Shown here: positions 31,372-43,000 of the stretch, piece after piece
How positions within the stretch are numbered: position 1 is the stretch's first letter
Layout: each line of letters opens with the position of its first letter
Assembly: GCA_037447655.1 (NCBI GenBank)
Contig: JBBHKE010001966.1
Location: 1-64,000 of the forward strand
From: Zygnema cylindricum
Lineage: Eukaryota; Streptophyta; Zygnematophyceae; Zygnematales; Zygnemataceae
DNA: 64,000 nt
Reading direction: 5' to 3'
Translations under genes and position numbers: made by a program
The notes under the pieces: generated by a model
What the model saw: only the letters and a program-made list of their open reading frames with translations
The model's database searches: none
Told to the model about the DNA's origin: nothing

Positions 31372-34261
31372 GTTTGTGTAATTTAGGTCATAATTTTTGC
31401 TATCCCTAACTGTTTGTGTAATTTAGGTAACAATTTTTGTTATAACTAATTGTTTGTGTAACTTAGATAACAATTGCTGTAAGCGCAAACAGTTTGTGTA
31501 ATTTAGATAATAATCCCTGTTATCGCTAACTATTTCGTTAATTTAGGTAATAATTCTTGTTATCGCTAGCTGTTTGTGTAATTTAGGTAACAATTCTTGT
31601 TATAACTAACAGTTTGTGTAACTTAGATAACAATTGCTGTAAGCGCAAACAGTTTGTGTAATTGAGATATATTTCCCTGTTATCGCTAACTATTTCGTTA
31701 ATTTAGGTAACAATTCTTGTTATTGCTAACTGTTTGTGTAATTTAGGTAACAATTCTTGTTATCACTAACTGTTTCTGTAATTTATGAAACTATTCTTGT
31801 TATCGGTAACTGTTTGTGTAATTTAGGTAACAATTCTTGCTATCGTTAATAGTTTGGGTAATTTAGGTCACAATTTTTGTTATCACTAACTCTTAGGTTA
31901 ATTTAGGTGTTAATTCTTGTTATGGCTAACAGTTTATGTAATTTAGGTAACAATTATTGTTATCCCTTACTGTTTATATAATTTAGATATCAATTCTTTT
32001 TATCGCTAACTGTTTGGTTAATTTCGGTAACAATTCGTGTTATCGCTAACCGTTTGTGTAACTTAGATAACAACTGCTGTAAGCCCAAACAGTTAGTGTA
32101 ATTTAGATAACAATTCCTGTTATCGCTAACTCTTTGGTTAATTTAGGTAACAATTTTTGTTATTGCTAATAGTTTGTGTAAGTTAGGTAACAATTTCTGT
32201 AAGAGCAAATAGTTTTTGTAATTTAGATAACAATTCATGTTATCGCTAACTGTTTGGTTAATTTAGGTAACAATTCTTGTTATCGTTAACTGTTTGTGTA
32301 ATTTAGGTAACAAATCTTGTTATCGCTAACAGTTTGTGTAAGTTAGGTAACAATTCTTGTTATCGCTAACTGTTTGGTTAATTTAGGTAACAATTCTTGT
32401 TATCGCTAACTGTTTGTGTAATTTAGGTAACAATTATTGTTATCGCTAACAATTTGTGTAGTTTAAGTAACAATTCTTGTTATCCCTAACAGTTTGTGTT
32501 ATTTAAGTAACAATTCTTATAATCCCTAACTACTTGGTTAATTTAGGTAACAATTCTTGTTATCGCTAACTGTTTGTGTAACTTAGATAACAATTCCTGT
32601 AAGCCGAATAGTTTGTGTAATTTAAATAACAATCCCTTTTATCGCTAACTATTTCGTTAATTTAGGTAACAATTCTTGTTATCGCTAACTGTTTGTGTAA
32701 TTTAGGTAACAATTCTTGTTATCGCTAACTGTTTGTGTAATTTAGGAAACTATTCTTGTTATCGCTACCTGTTTGTGTAATTTAGGTAACAATTCTTGTT
32801 ATCGTTAACAGTTTGTGTAATTTAGGTCACAATTCTTGTTATCACTAACTCTTACGTTAATTTAGGTGTTAATTGTTGTTATGGCTAACAGTTTATGTAA
32901 TTTAGGTAACAATTATTGTTATCGCTATTTTTGATATAAGTTAGATATCAATTCATTTTATTGCTAACTGTTTTGTTAATTTCGGTAACAGTTCTTGTTA
33001 TCGCTAATAGTTTGTGTAAGTTAGGTAACAATTCGTGTAAGAGCAAATAGTTTGTGTAATTTAGATAACAATTCCTGTTAACGCTAACTGTTTGGTTAAT
33101 TTAGGTAAAAATTCTTGTTATCTCTAACTGTTTTTGAAATTTAGTAAACAATCTTGTTATAACTAACTGTTTGTCTAATTTAGATAACAATTTTTGTTAT
33201 CGCTAACTGTTTGGTTAATTTGGGTAACAATTCTTGTTATCGCTAACAGTTTGTGTAATTTAGGAAACAATTCTTGTTATCGCTAACTGTTTGTGTAATT
33301 TAGGTAAAAATTCTTGTTATCGCTAACAATTTGTGTAAGTTAGGTAACAATTCCTGTAAGCGCAAACAGTTTGTGTAATTTAGGAAACAGTTTTTGTTAT
33401 TGCTAACAGTTTGTGTAATTTAGGTAACAATTCTTATTATCGCTAACAATTTGTGTAATTGTGGTAACAATTCTTGTTATCGCTAACAGTTGATGTATTT
33501 AGGTAACAATTTTGTTATCGCTAACTGTTTGGTTAACTTAGGTAACAATTCTTGTTATCGCTAACCGTTTGTAATTTAGGAAACAATTCTTGTTATCGCT
33601 AACTATTTGTGTAATTTAGGTAACTATTCTTGTTATCGCAAACAATTTTTGTAATTTAGGTAACAATTGTTGTTATCGCTAACAGTTTGTGTAATTTAGG
33701 TCACAATTCTTGTCATCTCTAACTGTTTGTGTAATTTAGGTAGCAATTCTTGTTATCGCTAATAGTTTGTGAAATTAAGGTCTTAATTCTTGTTATCGCT
33801 AACTGTTTGTGTAATTTAGGTAACAATTATTGTTATTGATAACTGTTTGGTTAACTTAGGTAACAATTCTTGTTATCGCTAACCGTTTGTGTAATTTAGT
33901 AAACAATTCTTGTTATACCTAACAGTTTGTGTAATTTAGATAACAATTTTTGTTATCGCTAACTGTTTGGTTAATTTGGAAAACAATTCTTGTTATCGCT
34001 AACCGTTTGTGTAATTTAGAAAAAAAATTGTTATTGCTAACTGTTTGTGTAATTTTGGTAACAATTCTAGTTATCGCTAACAATTTGTGTAATTTAGGTA
34101 AGAATTTATTATTTTCATCAACAATTATTGTAATTTAGGAAACAATTCTTGTTATCGCTAACAGTTTGTGCAGTTTAGGTCACAATAATTGTTATCGCTA
34201 ACTGTTTGTGTAATTTAGGTAACAATTCTTTTTATCGCTAACAGTTTGTGTAAGTTAGGTA

Positions 34262-34860
34262 ACAATTCTTGTTATCGCTAACAGTTTGGTTAATTTAGGT
34301 AACAATTCTTGTTATTGCTAACTGTTTGTGTGATTTAGGTAACAATTCTTGTTATCGCTAACTATTTGTGTAAGTTAGGTAACAATTCCTGTAAGCGCAA
34401 ACAGTTTGAGTAATTTAATTAACAATTCCTGTTATCGCTAACTGTTTGGTTAATGTAGTTAACAATTCTTGTTATCGCTAATTGTTTGTGTAATATAGGT
34501 AAAAATTCTTGTTATCTCTAACAGTTTGTGTAATGTAGGTAACAATTCTTGTTATCGTTTACTGTTTTTGTAATTTAGGTAACAATTGTTGTTATGGCTA
34601 ACAATTTGTGTAGTTTAAGTTACAATTCTTGTTATCGCTAACAGTTTGGTTAATTTAGGTAACAATTCTTGTTATTGCTAACTGTTTGTGTAATTTAGGT
34701 AACAATTCTTGTTATCGCTAACTGTTTGTGTAAGTTAGGTAACAATTCCTATAAGCGCAAACAGTTTGAGTAATTTAATTAACAATTCCTGTTATCGCTA
34801 ACTGTTTGGTTAATGTAGGTAACAATTCTTGTTATCGCTAATTGTTTGTGTAATATAGGT
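34262..34860. repeat. 360-bp higher-order duplication
   Basis: The monomer series starting with CTAACAGTTTGGT at ~34278 recurs at ~34638, exactly 360 bp (nine monomers) later, through the ATTAACAATTCC and TAATATAGGT variants. Confidence 0.8.
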
Positions 34861-37800
34861 AACAATTCTTCTTATCGCTAACTGTTTGTGTAATTTAGGT
34901 TACAATTATTGTTATGGCTTACAGTTTTTGTAATTTAGGTAATAATTCTTGTTATCGCTAACAGTTTGTGTCATTTAGGTCATAATTTTTGTTATCGCTA
35001 ATTGTTTCTGTAATTAAGGTAACAATTCTTGTTCTAACTAACAGTTTGTGTAACTTAGATAACAATTCCTGTAAGTGCGAACAGTTTGTGTAATTTAGAT
35101 AACAATCCCTGTTATCGCTAACTGTTTCGTTAATTTAGGTAACACTTTTTGTTATCGCTAACTGTCTGTGTAATTTAGGTAACAATTCTTGTTATCGCTA
35201 ACTATTTGTGTAATTTAGGAAACTATTCCTGTTATCGCTAAATGTTTGTGTAATTTAGGTAACAATTCTTGTTATCACTAACAGTTTGTGTAATTTAGGT
35301 CACAATTCTTGTTATCGCTAACTGTTTGGTTAATTTAGGTCACAATTTTTGTTATCGCTAACCGTTTGTGTAACTTAGATAACAACTGCTGTAAGTCAAA
35401 ACAGTTTGTGTAATTTAGATAACAATTCCTGTTATCGCTAACTGTTTGGTTAATTTAGGTAACAATTCTTGTTATTGCTAATAGTTTGTGTAAGTTAGGT
35501 AACAATTCTTGTAAAAGCAAACAGTTTGTGTTATTTAGATAATAATTATTGTTATCGCTTACTATTTGGTTAATTTAGGTAACAATTTTTGTTATCGCTA
35601 ACTGTTTCTGTAATTTATGTAACAATTCTTGTTATCGCTAACAATTTGTGTAGTTTAAGTTACAATTCTTGTTATCCCTAACAGTTTGTGTAATTTAAGT
35701 AACAATTCTTATAATCCCTAATTGCTTGGTTAATTTAGGTAACAATTCTTGATATCGTTAACTGTTTGTGTAACTAAGATAACAATTCCTGTAAGCGCAA
35801 AAAGTTTGTGTAATTTAAATAACAATCCCTGTTATCGCTAACTATTTCGTTAATTTAGGTGACAATTCTTGTTATCGTTAACAGTTTGTGTAATTTAGGT
35901 CACAATTCATGTTATCACTAACTCTTAGGTTAATTTAGGTGTTAATTCTTGTTATCGCTAAGTGTTTGTGTAATTTAGGTAACAATTCTTGTTATCGCTA
36001 ATTGTTTTTGTAATTTAGGTAACAATGATTGTTATCGCTAATTGTTTGTGTAATTTAGGTAACAATTCTTGTTATCGCTAACTGTTTGTGTAATTTAGGT
36101 AACAATTCTTGTTATCGCTAACTATTTGTGTAATTTAGATAACAATTTTTGTTATCGCTAACTGTTTGGTTAATTTAGGTAACAATCTTGTTATCGCTAA
36201 CAATTTGTGTAATTTAGGTAAGAATTTCTTGTTTTCACTAACAATTTTTGTAATTTAGGTAACAATTCTTGTTATCGCTAACAGTTTGTGTAATTTAGGT
36301 AACAATTCTTGTTATCGCTAACAGTTTGTGTATGTTAGGTAACAATTATTGTTATCGCTGACCGCTTTAGTAAATTTAAGTAACAATTGTTGTTATCGCT
36401 AATAATTTGGGTAGTTTAAGATACAATTCTTGTTATCGCTAACAATTTGTGTAGTTTAAGTTACAATTCTTATTATCGCAAACAGTTTGTGTAATTTAGA
36501 TAACAATTCTTGTTATCGCTAACTGTTTGTGTAATTTAGGAAACAATTCTTGTGATCGCTAACTGTTTGTGTAATTTAGGTGAAAATTCCTGTTATCGCT
36601 AATAGTTTGTGTATGTTAGGTAACAATTATTGTTAACGCTGACCGCTTTTGTAATTTAGGTAACAATTGTTGTTATCGCTATTAATTTGGGTAGTTTAAG
36701 TTACAATTCTTGTTATCGCTAACAATTTAGGTAGTTTAAGTCTCTGTTATCGCTAACTGTTTCGTTAATTTAGGTAAGAATTATTGTTATCGCTAACTGT
36801 TTGTGTAATTTAGGTAACAATTCTTGTTATCGCTAACTGTTTGTGTAATTTAGGAAACTATTCTTGTTATCGCTAACTGTTTGTGTAATTTAGGTAACAA
36901 TTCTTGTTATCGCTAACAATTTGTGTAGTTTAAGTAACAATTTTTGTTATCCCTAACAGTTTGTGTAATTTAAGTAAAAATTCTTATAATCCCTAACTGC
37001 TTGGTTAATTTAGGTAACAATTCTTGTTATCGTTAACTGTTTGTGTAACTTAGATAACAATTCCTGTAAACGCGAATAGTTTGTGTAATTTAAATAACAA
37101 TCCTTGTTATCGCTAACTATTTCGTGAATTTAGGTAACAATTCTTGTTATCGCTAACTGCTTTTGTAATTTAGGTGACAATTCTTGTTATCGTTAACAGT
37201 TTGTGTAATTTAGGTCACAATTCTTGTTATCACTAACTCTTAGGTTAATTTAGGTGTTAATTTTTGTTATCGCTAAGTGTTTGTGTAATTTAGGTAACAA
37301 TTCTTGTTATCGCTAACTGTTTTTGTAATTTAGGTAACAATGATTGTTATCGCTAACTGTTTGTGTAATTTAGGTAACAATTCTTGTTATCGCTAACTGT
37401 TTGTGTAATTTAGGTAACAATAATTGTTATTGATAACTGTTTGGTTAACCTAGGTAACAATTCTTGTTATCGCTAACCGTTTGTGTAATTTAGTAAACAA
37501 TTCTTGTTATCGCTAACTGTTTGTGTAATTTAGAAAACAATTTTTGTTATCGCTAATTGTTTAGTTAATTTAGGTAACAATTCTTGTTATTGCTAACCGT
37601 TTGTGTAATTTAGAAAAAAAAATTGTTATCGCTAACTTTTTGTGTAATTTTGGTAATAATTCTTGTTATCGCTAACAATTTGTGTAATTTAGGTAAAAAT
37701 TTCTTGTTTTCACTAACAATTTTTGTAATTTAGGTAACAATTCTTGTTATCGCTAACAGTTTGTGTAGTTTAGGTCATAATAATTGTTATCGCTAACTGT

Positions 37801-38610
37801 TTGTGTAATTTAGATAACAATTTTTGTTATTGCTAACAGTTTGTGTAAGTTAGGTAACAATTCTTGTTATCGCTAAGTGTTTGGTTAATTTAAGTAACAA
37901 TTCTTGTTATCGCTAACTGTTTTTGTAATTTAGGTAACAATTCTTGTTATCGCTAACTGTTTATGTAAGTTAGGTAACGATTCTTGTAAGTGCAAACAGT
38001 TTCAGTAATTTAGTTAACAATTCTTGTTATCGCTAACTGTTTGGTTAATGTAGGTAACAATTCTTGTTATCGCTAACTGTTTGTGTAATTTAGGTAAAAA
38101 TTCTTGTTATCTCTAACAGTTTGTGTAATGTAGGTAACAATTCTTTTTATCGTTAACTATTTTTGTAATTTAGGTAACAATTGTTGCTATGGCTAACAAT
38201 TTGTGTAGTTTAAGTTACAATTCTTGTTATCGCTAATAATTTGTGTAATTTAGGTAACAATACTTGTTATCGCTAACTGTTTGGTTAATTTAGGTAACAC
38301 TTCTTTTTATCGCTAACTGTTAGTGTAATATAGGTAACAATTATTGTTATGGCTTACAGTTTTTGTAATTTAGGTAACAATTCTTGTTATCGCTAACAGT
38401 TTGTGTAATTAAGGTCATAATTATTGTTATCGCTAACTGTTTGTGTAATTTAGGTAACAATTATTGTTATAACTAACAATTTGTGTAACTTAGATAACAA
38501 TTCCTGTAAGCGCGAACAGTTTGTGTAATTTAGATAACAATCCCTGTTATCGCTAACTGTTTTGTTAATTTAGGTAATAATTCTTGTTATCGCTAACTGT
38601 TTGTGTAATT

Positions 38611-40045
38611 TAGGTAACAATTCTTGTTATTGCGAACAATTTGTGTTATTTAAGTAATTATTCTTGTTATCCCTAATAGTTTGTGTAATTTAAGTAAAAA
38701 TTCTTATAATCCCTAACTGCTTGGTTAATTTAGGTAACAATTCTTGTTATCGCTAAATGTTTGTGTAACTTAGATAACAATTCCTGTAAGCGCAAACTGT
38801 TTGTGTAATTTAGATAACAATCCTTGTTATCGCTAACTGTTTCGTTAATTTAGGTAACAATTCTTGTTATTGCTAACTGTTTGTGTAATTTAGAAAACTA
38901 TTCTTGTTATCGCTAAATGTTTGTGTAATTTAAGTAAAAATTTTTATAATCCCTAACTGCTTCGTTAATTTAGGTAACAATTCTTGTTATCGTTAACTGT
39001 TTGTGTAACTTAGAAAACAATTCTTGTAAGCGCGAATAGTTTGTGTAATTTAAATAACAATCCTTGTTATCGCTAACTATTTCGTGAATTTAGGTAACAA
39101 TTCTTGTTATCGCTAACTGTTTCTGTAATTTAGGTGACAATTCTTGTTATCGCTATCTGTTTGTGTAATTTAGGTAACAATTCTTGTCATTGCGAACAAT
39201 TTGTGTTGTTTAAGTAACAATTCTTGTTATCCCTAATAGTTTGTGTAATTTAAGTAAAAATTCTTATAATCCCTAACTGCTTGGTTAATTTAGGTAACAA
39301 TTCTTGTAATCGCTAACTGTTTGTGTAACTTAGATAACAATTCCTGTAAGCGCAAACTGTTTGTGTAATTTAGATAACAATCCTTGTTATCGCTAACTGT
39401 TTCGTTAATTTAGGTAACAATTCTTGTTATCGCTAACTGTTTGTGTAATTTAGGAAACTATTCTTGTTATCGCTAAATGTTTGTGTAATTTAAGTAAACA
39501 TTGTTATAATCCCTAACTGCTTGGTTAATTTAGGTAACAATTCTTGTTATCGTTAACTGTTTGTGTAACTTAGATAACAGTTCGTGTAAGCGCGAATAGT
39601 TTGTGTAATTTAAATAACAATCCTTGTTATCGCTAACTGTTTCGTGAATTTAGGTAACAATTCTTGTTATCGCTAACTGTTTCTGTAATTTAGGTGACAA
39701 TTCTTGTTATCGCTAACTGTTTGTGTAATTTAGGTAACAATTCTTGTTATTGCGAAAAATTTGTGTTATTTAAGTAACAATTCTTGTTATCCCTAATAGT
39801 TTGTGTAATTTAAGTAAAAATTCTTATAATCCCTAACTGCTTGGTTAATTTAGGTAACAATTCTTGTTATCGCTAACTGTTTGTGTAACTTAGATAACAA
39901 TTCCTGTAAACGCAAACTGTTTGTGTAATTTAGATAACAATCTTTGTTATCGCTAACTGTTTCGTTAATTTAGGTAACAATTCTTGTTATCGCTAAATGT
40001 TTGTGTAATTTAGGTAAACTATTCTTGTTATCGCTAAATGTTTGT
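38611..40045. repeat. 560-bp higher-order repeat, about 2.5 copies
   Basis: Diagnostic monomers (TTGCGAACAAT-type at 38631, 39191 and 39751; TATAATCCCTAACTGC) recur at exactly 560 bp, i.e. 14 monomers. The third copy diverges after ~40018. Confidence 0.88.
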
Positions 40046-43000
40046 GTAATTTAGGTAACAATTATTGTTATCGCTAACAGTTTGTGTAATTTAGGTCACA
40101 ATTCTTGTTATCGCTAACTCTTAGGTTAATGTAGGTGTTAATTCTTGTTATGGCTAACAGTTTATGTAATTTAGGTAACAATTATTGTTATCGCTTATTG
40201 TTTATATAATTTAGATATCAATTCTTTTTATCGCTAACTATTTGGTTAATTTTGGTAACAATTCTTCTTATCGCTAACCGTTTTTGTAACTTAGATAACA
40301 ACTGCTGTAAGCCCAAACAGTTTGTGTAATTTATATAACAATATCTTGTTATCGCTTACTGTTTTGTTAATTTAGGTAACAATTCTTGTTATCGCTAATA
40401 GTTTGTGTAAGTTAGGTAACAATTCCTGTAAGAGCAATAGTTTGTGTAATTTAGATAATAATTCATGTTATCGCTAACTGTTTGGTTAATTTAGGTAACA
40501 ATTCTTGTTATCGCTAACAGTTTGTGTATGTTAGGTAACAATTATTGTTATTGCTGACCACTTTTGTAATTTAGGTAAAAATTGTTGTTATCGCTAATAA
40601 TTTGGGTAATTTAGTAAACAATTTTTGTTATCGCTTACTGTTTGGTTAATTTAGGTAACAATTCTTGTTATCGCTAACCGTTTGTGTAATTTAGAAAAAA
40701 AAATTGTTATCGCTAACTGTTTGTGTAATTTTGTTAACAATTCTTATTATCGCTAACAGTTTGTGTAATTTAGGTAGGAATTTCTTGTTTTCACTAACAA
40801 TTTTTGTAATTTAGGTAACAATTCTTGTTATCGCTACAGTTTGTGTAGTTTAGGTCACAATAATTGTTATCGCTAACTATTTGTGTAATTTAGGTAACAA
40901 TTCTTGTTATCGCTAACAGTTTGTGTGAGTTAGGTAATAATTATTGTTATCGCTAACAGTTTGGTTAATTTAGGTAATAAATCTTATTATTGCTACTGTT
41001 TCTGTAATTTAGGTAACAATTCTTGTTATCGCTAACTGTTTGTGTAAGTTAGGTAACAATTCCTGTAAGCGCAAATAGTTTGAGTAATTAAATTAACAAT
41101 TCCTGCTATCGCTAATTGTTTGGTTAATGTAGGTAACAATTCTTGTTATCGCTAACTGTTTATGTAATTTAGGTAAAAATTCTTGTTATCTCTAACAGTT
41201 TGTGTAATGTAGGTAACAATTCTTGTTATCGTTAACTGTTGTTGTAATTTAGGTAACAATTGTTGTTATGGCTAATAATTTGGGTAGTTTAAGTTACAAT
41301 TCTTGTTATCGCTAATAATTTGAGTAATATAGGTAACAATACTTGTTATCGCTAATGGTTTGGTTAATTTAGGTGTTAATTGTTGTTATGGCTAACAGTT
41401 TATGTAATTTAGGTAACAATTATTGTTATTGCTAACTGTTTATATATTTCAGATATCAATTCTTTTTATCGCTAACCATTTTTGTAACTTAGATAACAAC
41501 TGCTGTAAGCCCAAACAGTTTGTGTAATTTAGATAACAATTCCTGTTATCGCTAACTGTTTTGTTAATTTAGGTAATAATTCTTATTATCGCTAATAGTT
41601 TTTGTAAGTTAGGTAACAATTCCTGTAAGAGCAAATAGTTTGTGTAATTTAAGAAAACAATTCTTGTTATCGCTAACTGTTTGGTTAATTTAGGTAACAA
41701 TTTTTTGTTTTATCGCTAACTGTTTGTTTAATTTAGGTAACAAATCTTGTTATCGCTAACAGTTTGTGTAAGTTAGGTAACATTTTTTGTAACAGCAAAT
41801 AGTTTGTGTAATTTAGATAACAATTCATTTATCGCTAACTGTTTGGTTAATTTAGGTAACAATTTTTGTTATCGCTAACTGTTTGTGTAATTTAGGTAAC
41901 AATTCTTGTTATCGCTAACAGTTTGTGTATGTTAGGTTACAATAATTGTTATCGCTGACCGCTTTTGTACTTTAGGTAACAATTGTTGTTATCGCTAATA
42001 ATTTGGGTAGTTTAAGATACGATTCTTGTTATCGCTAATAATTTGTGTAGTTTAAGTTACAATTCTTATTATCGCTAACAATTTGTGTAATTTAGATAAT
42101 AATTATTGTTATCGCTAATAGTTTGTGTAATTTAGGAAACAATTCTTGTTATCGCTAACTGTTTGTGTAATTTAGGTGAAAATTCTTGTTATCACTTACA
42201 CAGTGTGTATGTTAGGTAACAATTATTGTTAACGCTGACCGCTTTTGTAATTTAGGTAACAATTGTTGTTATCGCTAACAATTTGGGTAGTTTGAGTTAC
42301 AATTCTTTTTATCGCTAACAATTTGTGTAGTTTAAGTTACAATTCTTGTTATCGCTTAATGTTTGGTTAATTTAGGTAATAATTCTTGTTATCACTAACA
42401 GTTTGTGTAATTTAGGAAACAATTCTTGTTATCGCTAACTGTTTGTGTAATTTAGGTAACAATTTCTGTAAGCGCAAACAATTTGTGTAATTTAGGAAAA
42501 AAAAATTGTTATCGCTAACAGTTTGTGTAATTTAGGTAACAATTCTTATTATTGCTAACAGTTGATGTAATTTAGGTAACAATTTTTGTTATCGCTAACT
42601 GTTTGGTTAACTTAGGTAACAATTCTTGTTATCGCTAAAAGTTTGTGTAATTTAGGTCACAATTCTTGTTATCGCTAACTGTTAGTGTAATTTAGGTAGC
42701 AATTCTTGTTATCGCTAATAGTTTGTGTAATTTAGGTAACAATTGTTGTTATTGATAACTGTTTGGTTAACTTAGGTAACATTTCTTGTTATCACTAACA
42801 GTTTTTGTAATTTAGTAAACAATTCTTGTTATCGCTAACTGTTTGGTTAATTTAGGTAACAATTCTTGTTATCGCTAACCGTTTGTGTAATTTAGAAAAA
42901 AAAATTGTTATCGCTAACTGTTTGTGTAATTTTGGTAAGAATTTCTTGTTTTCACTAACAATTTTTGTAATTTAGGTAACAATTGTTGTTATCGCTAACA

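Noticed and set aside
33950-34138. 62-codon open frame inside the satellite (and a similar one at 59435-59650)
   Set aside because: It is the satellite monomer read through; the translation is repetitive and the frame depends on chance loss of stops in variant monomers.
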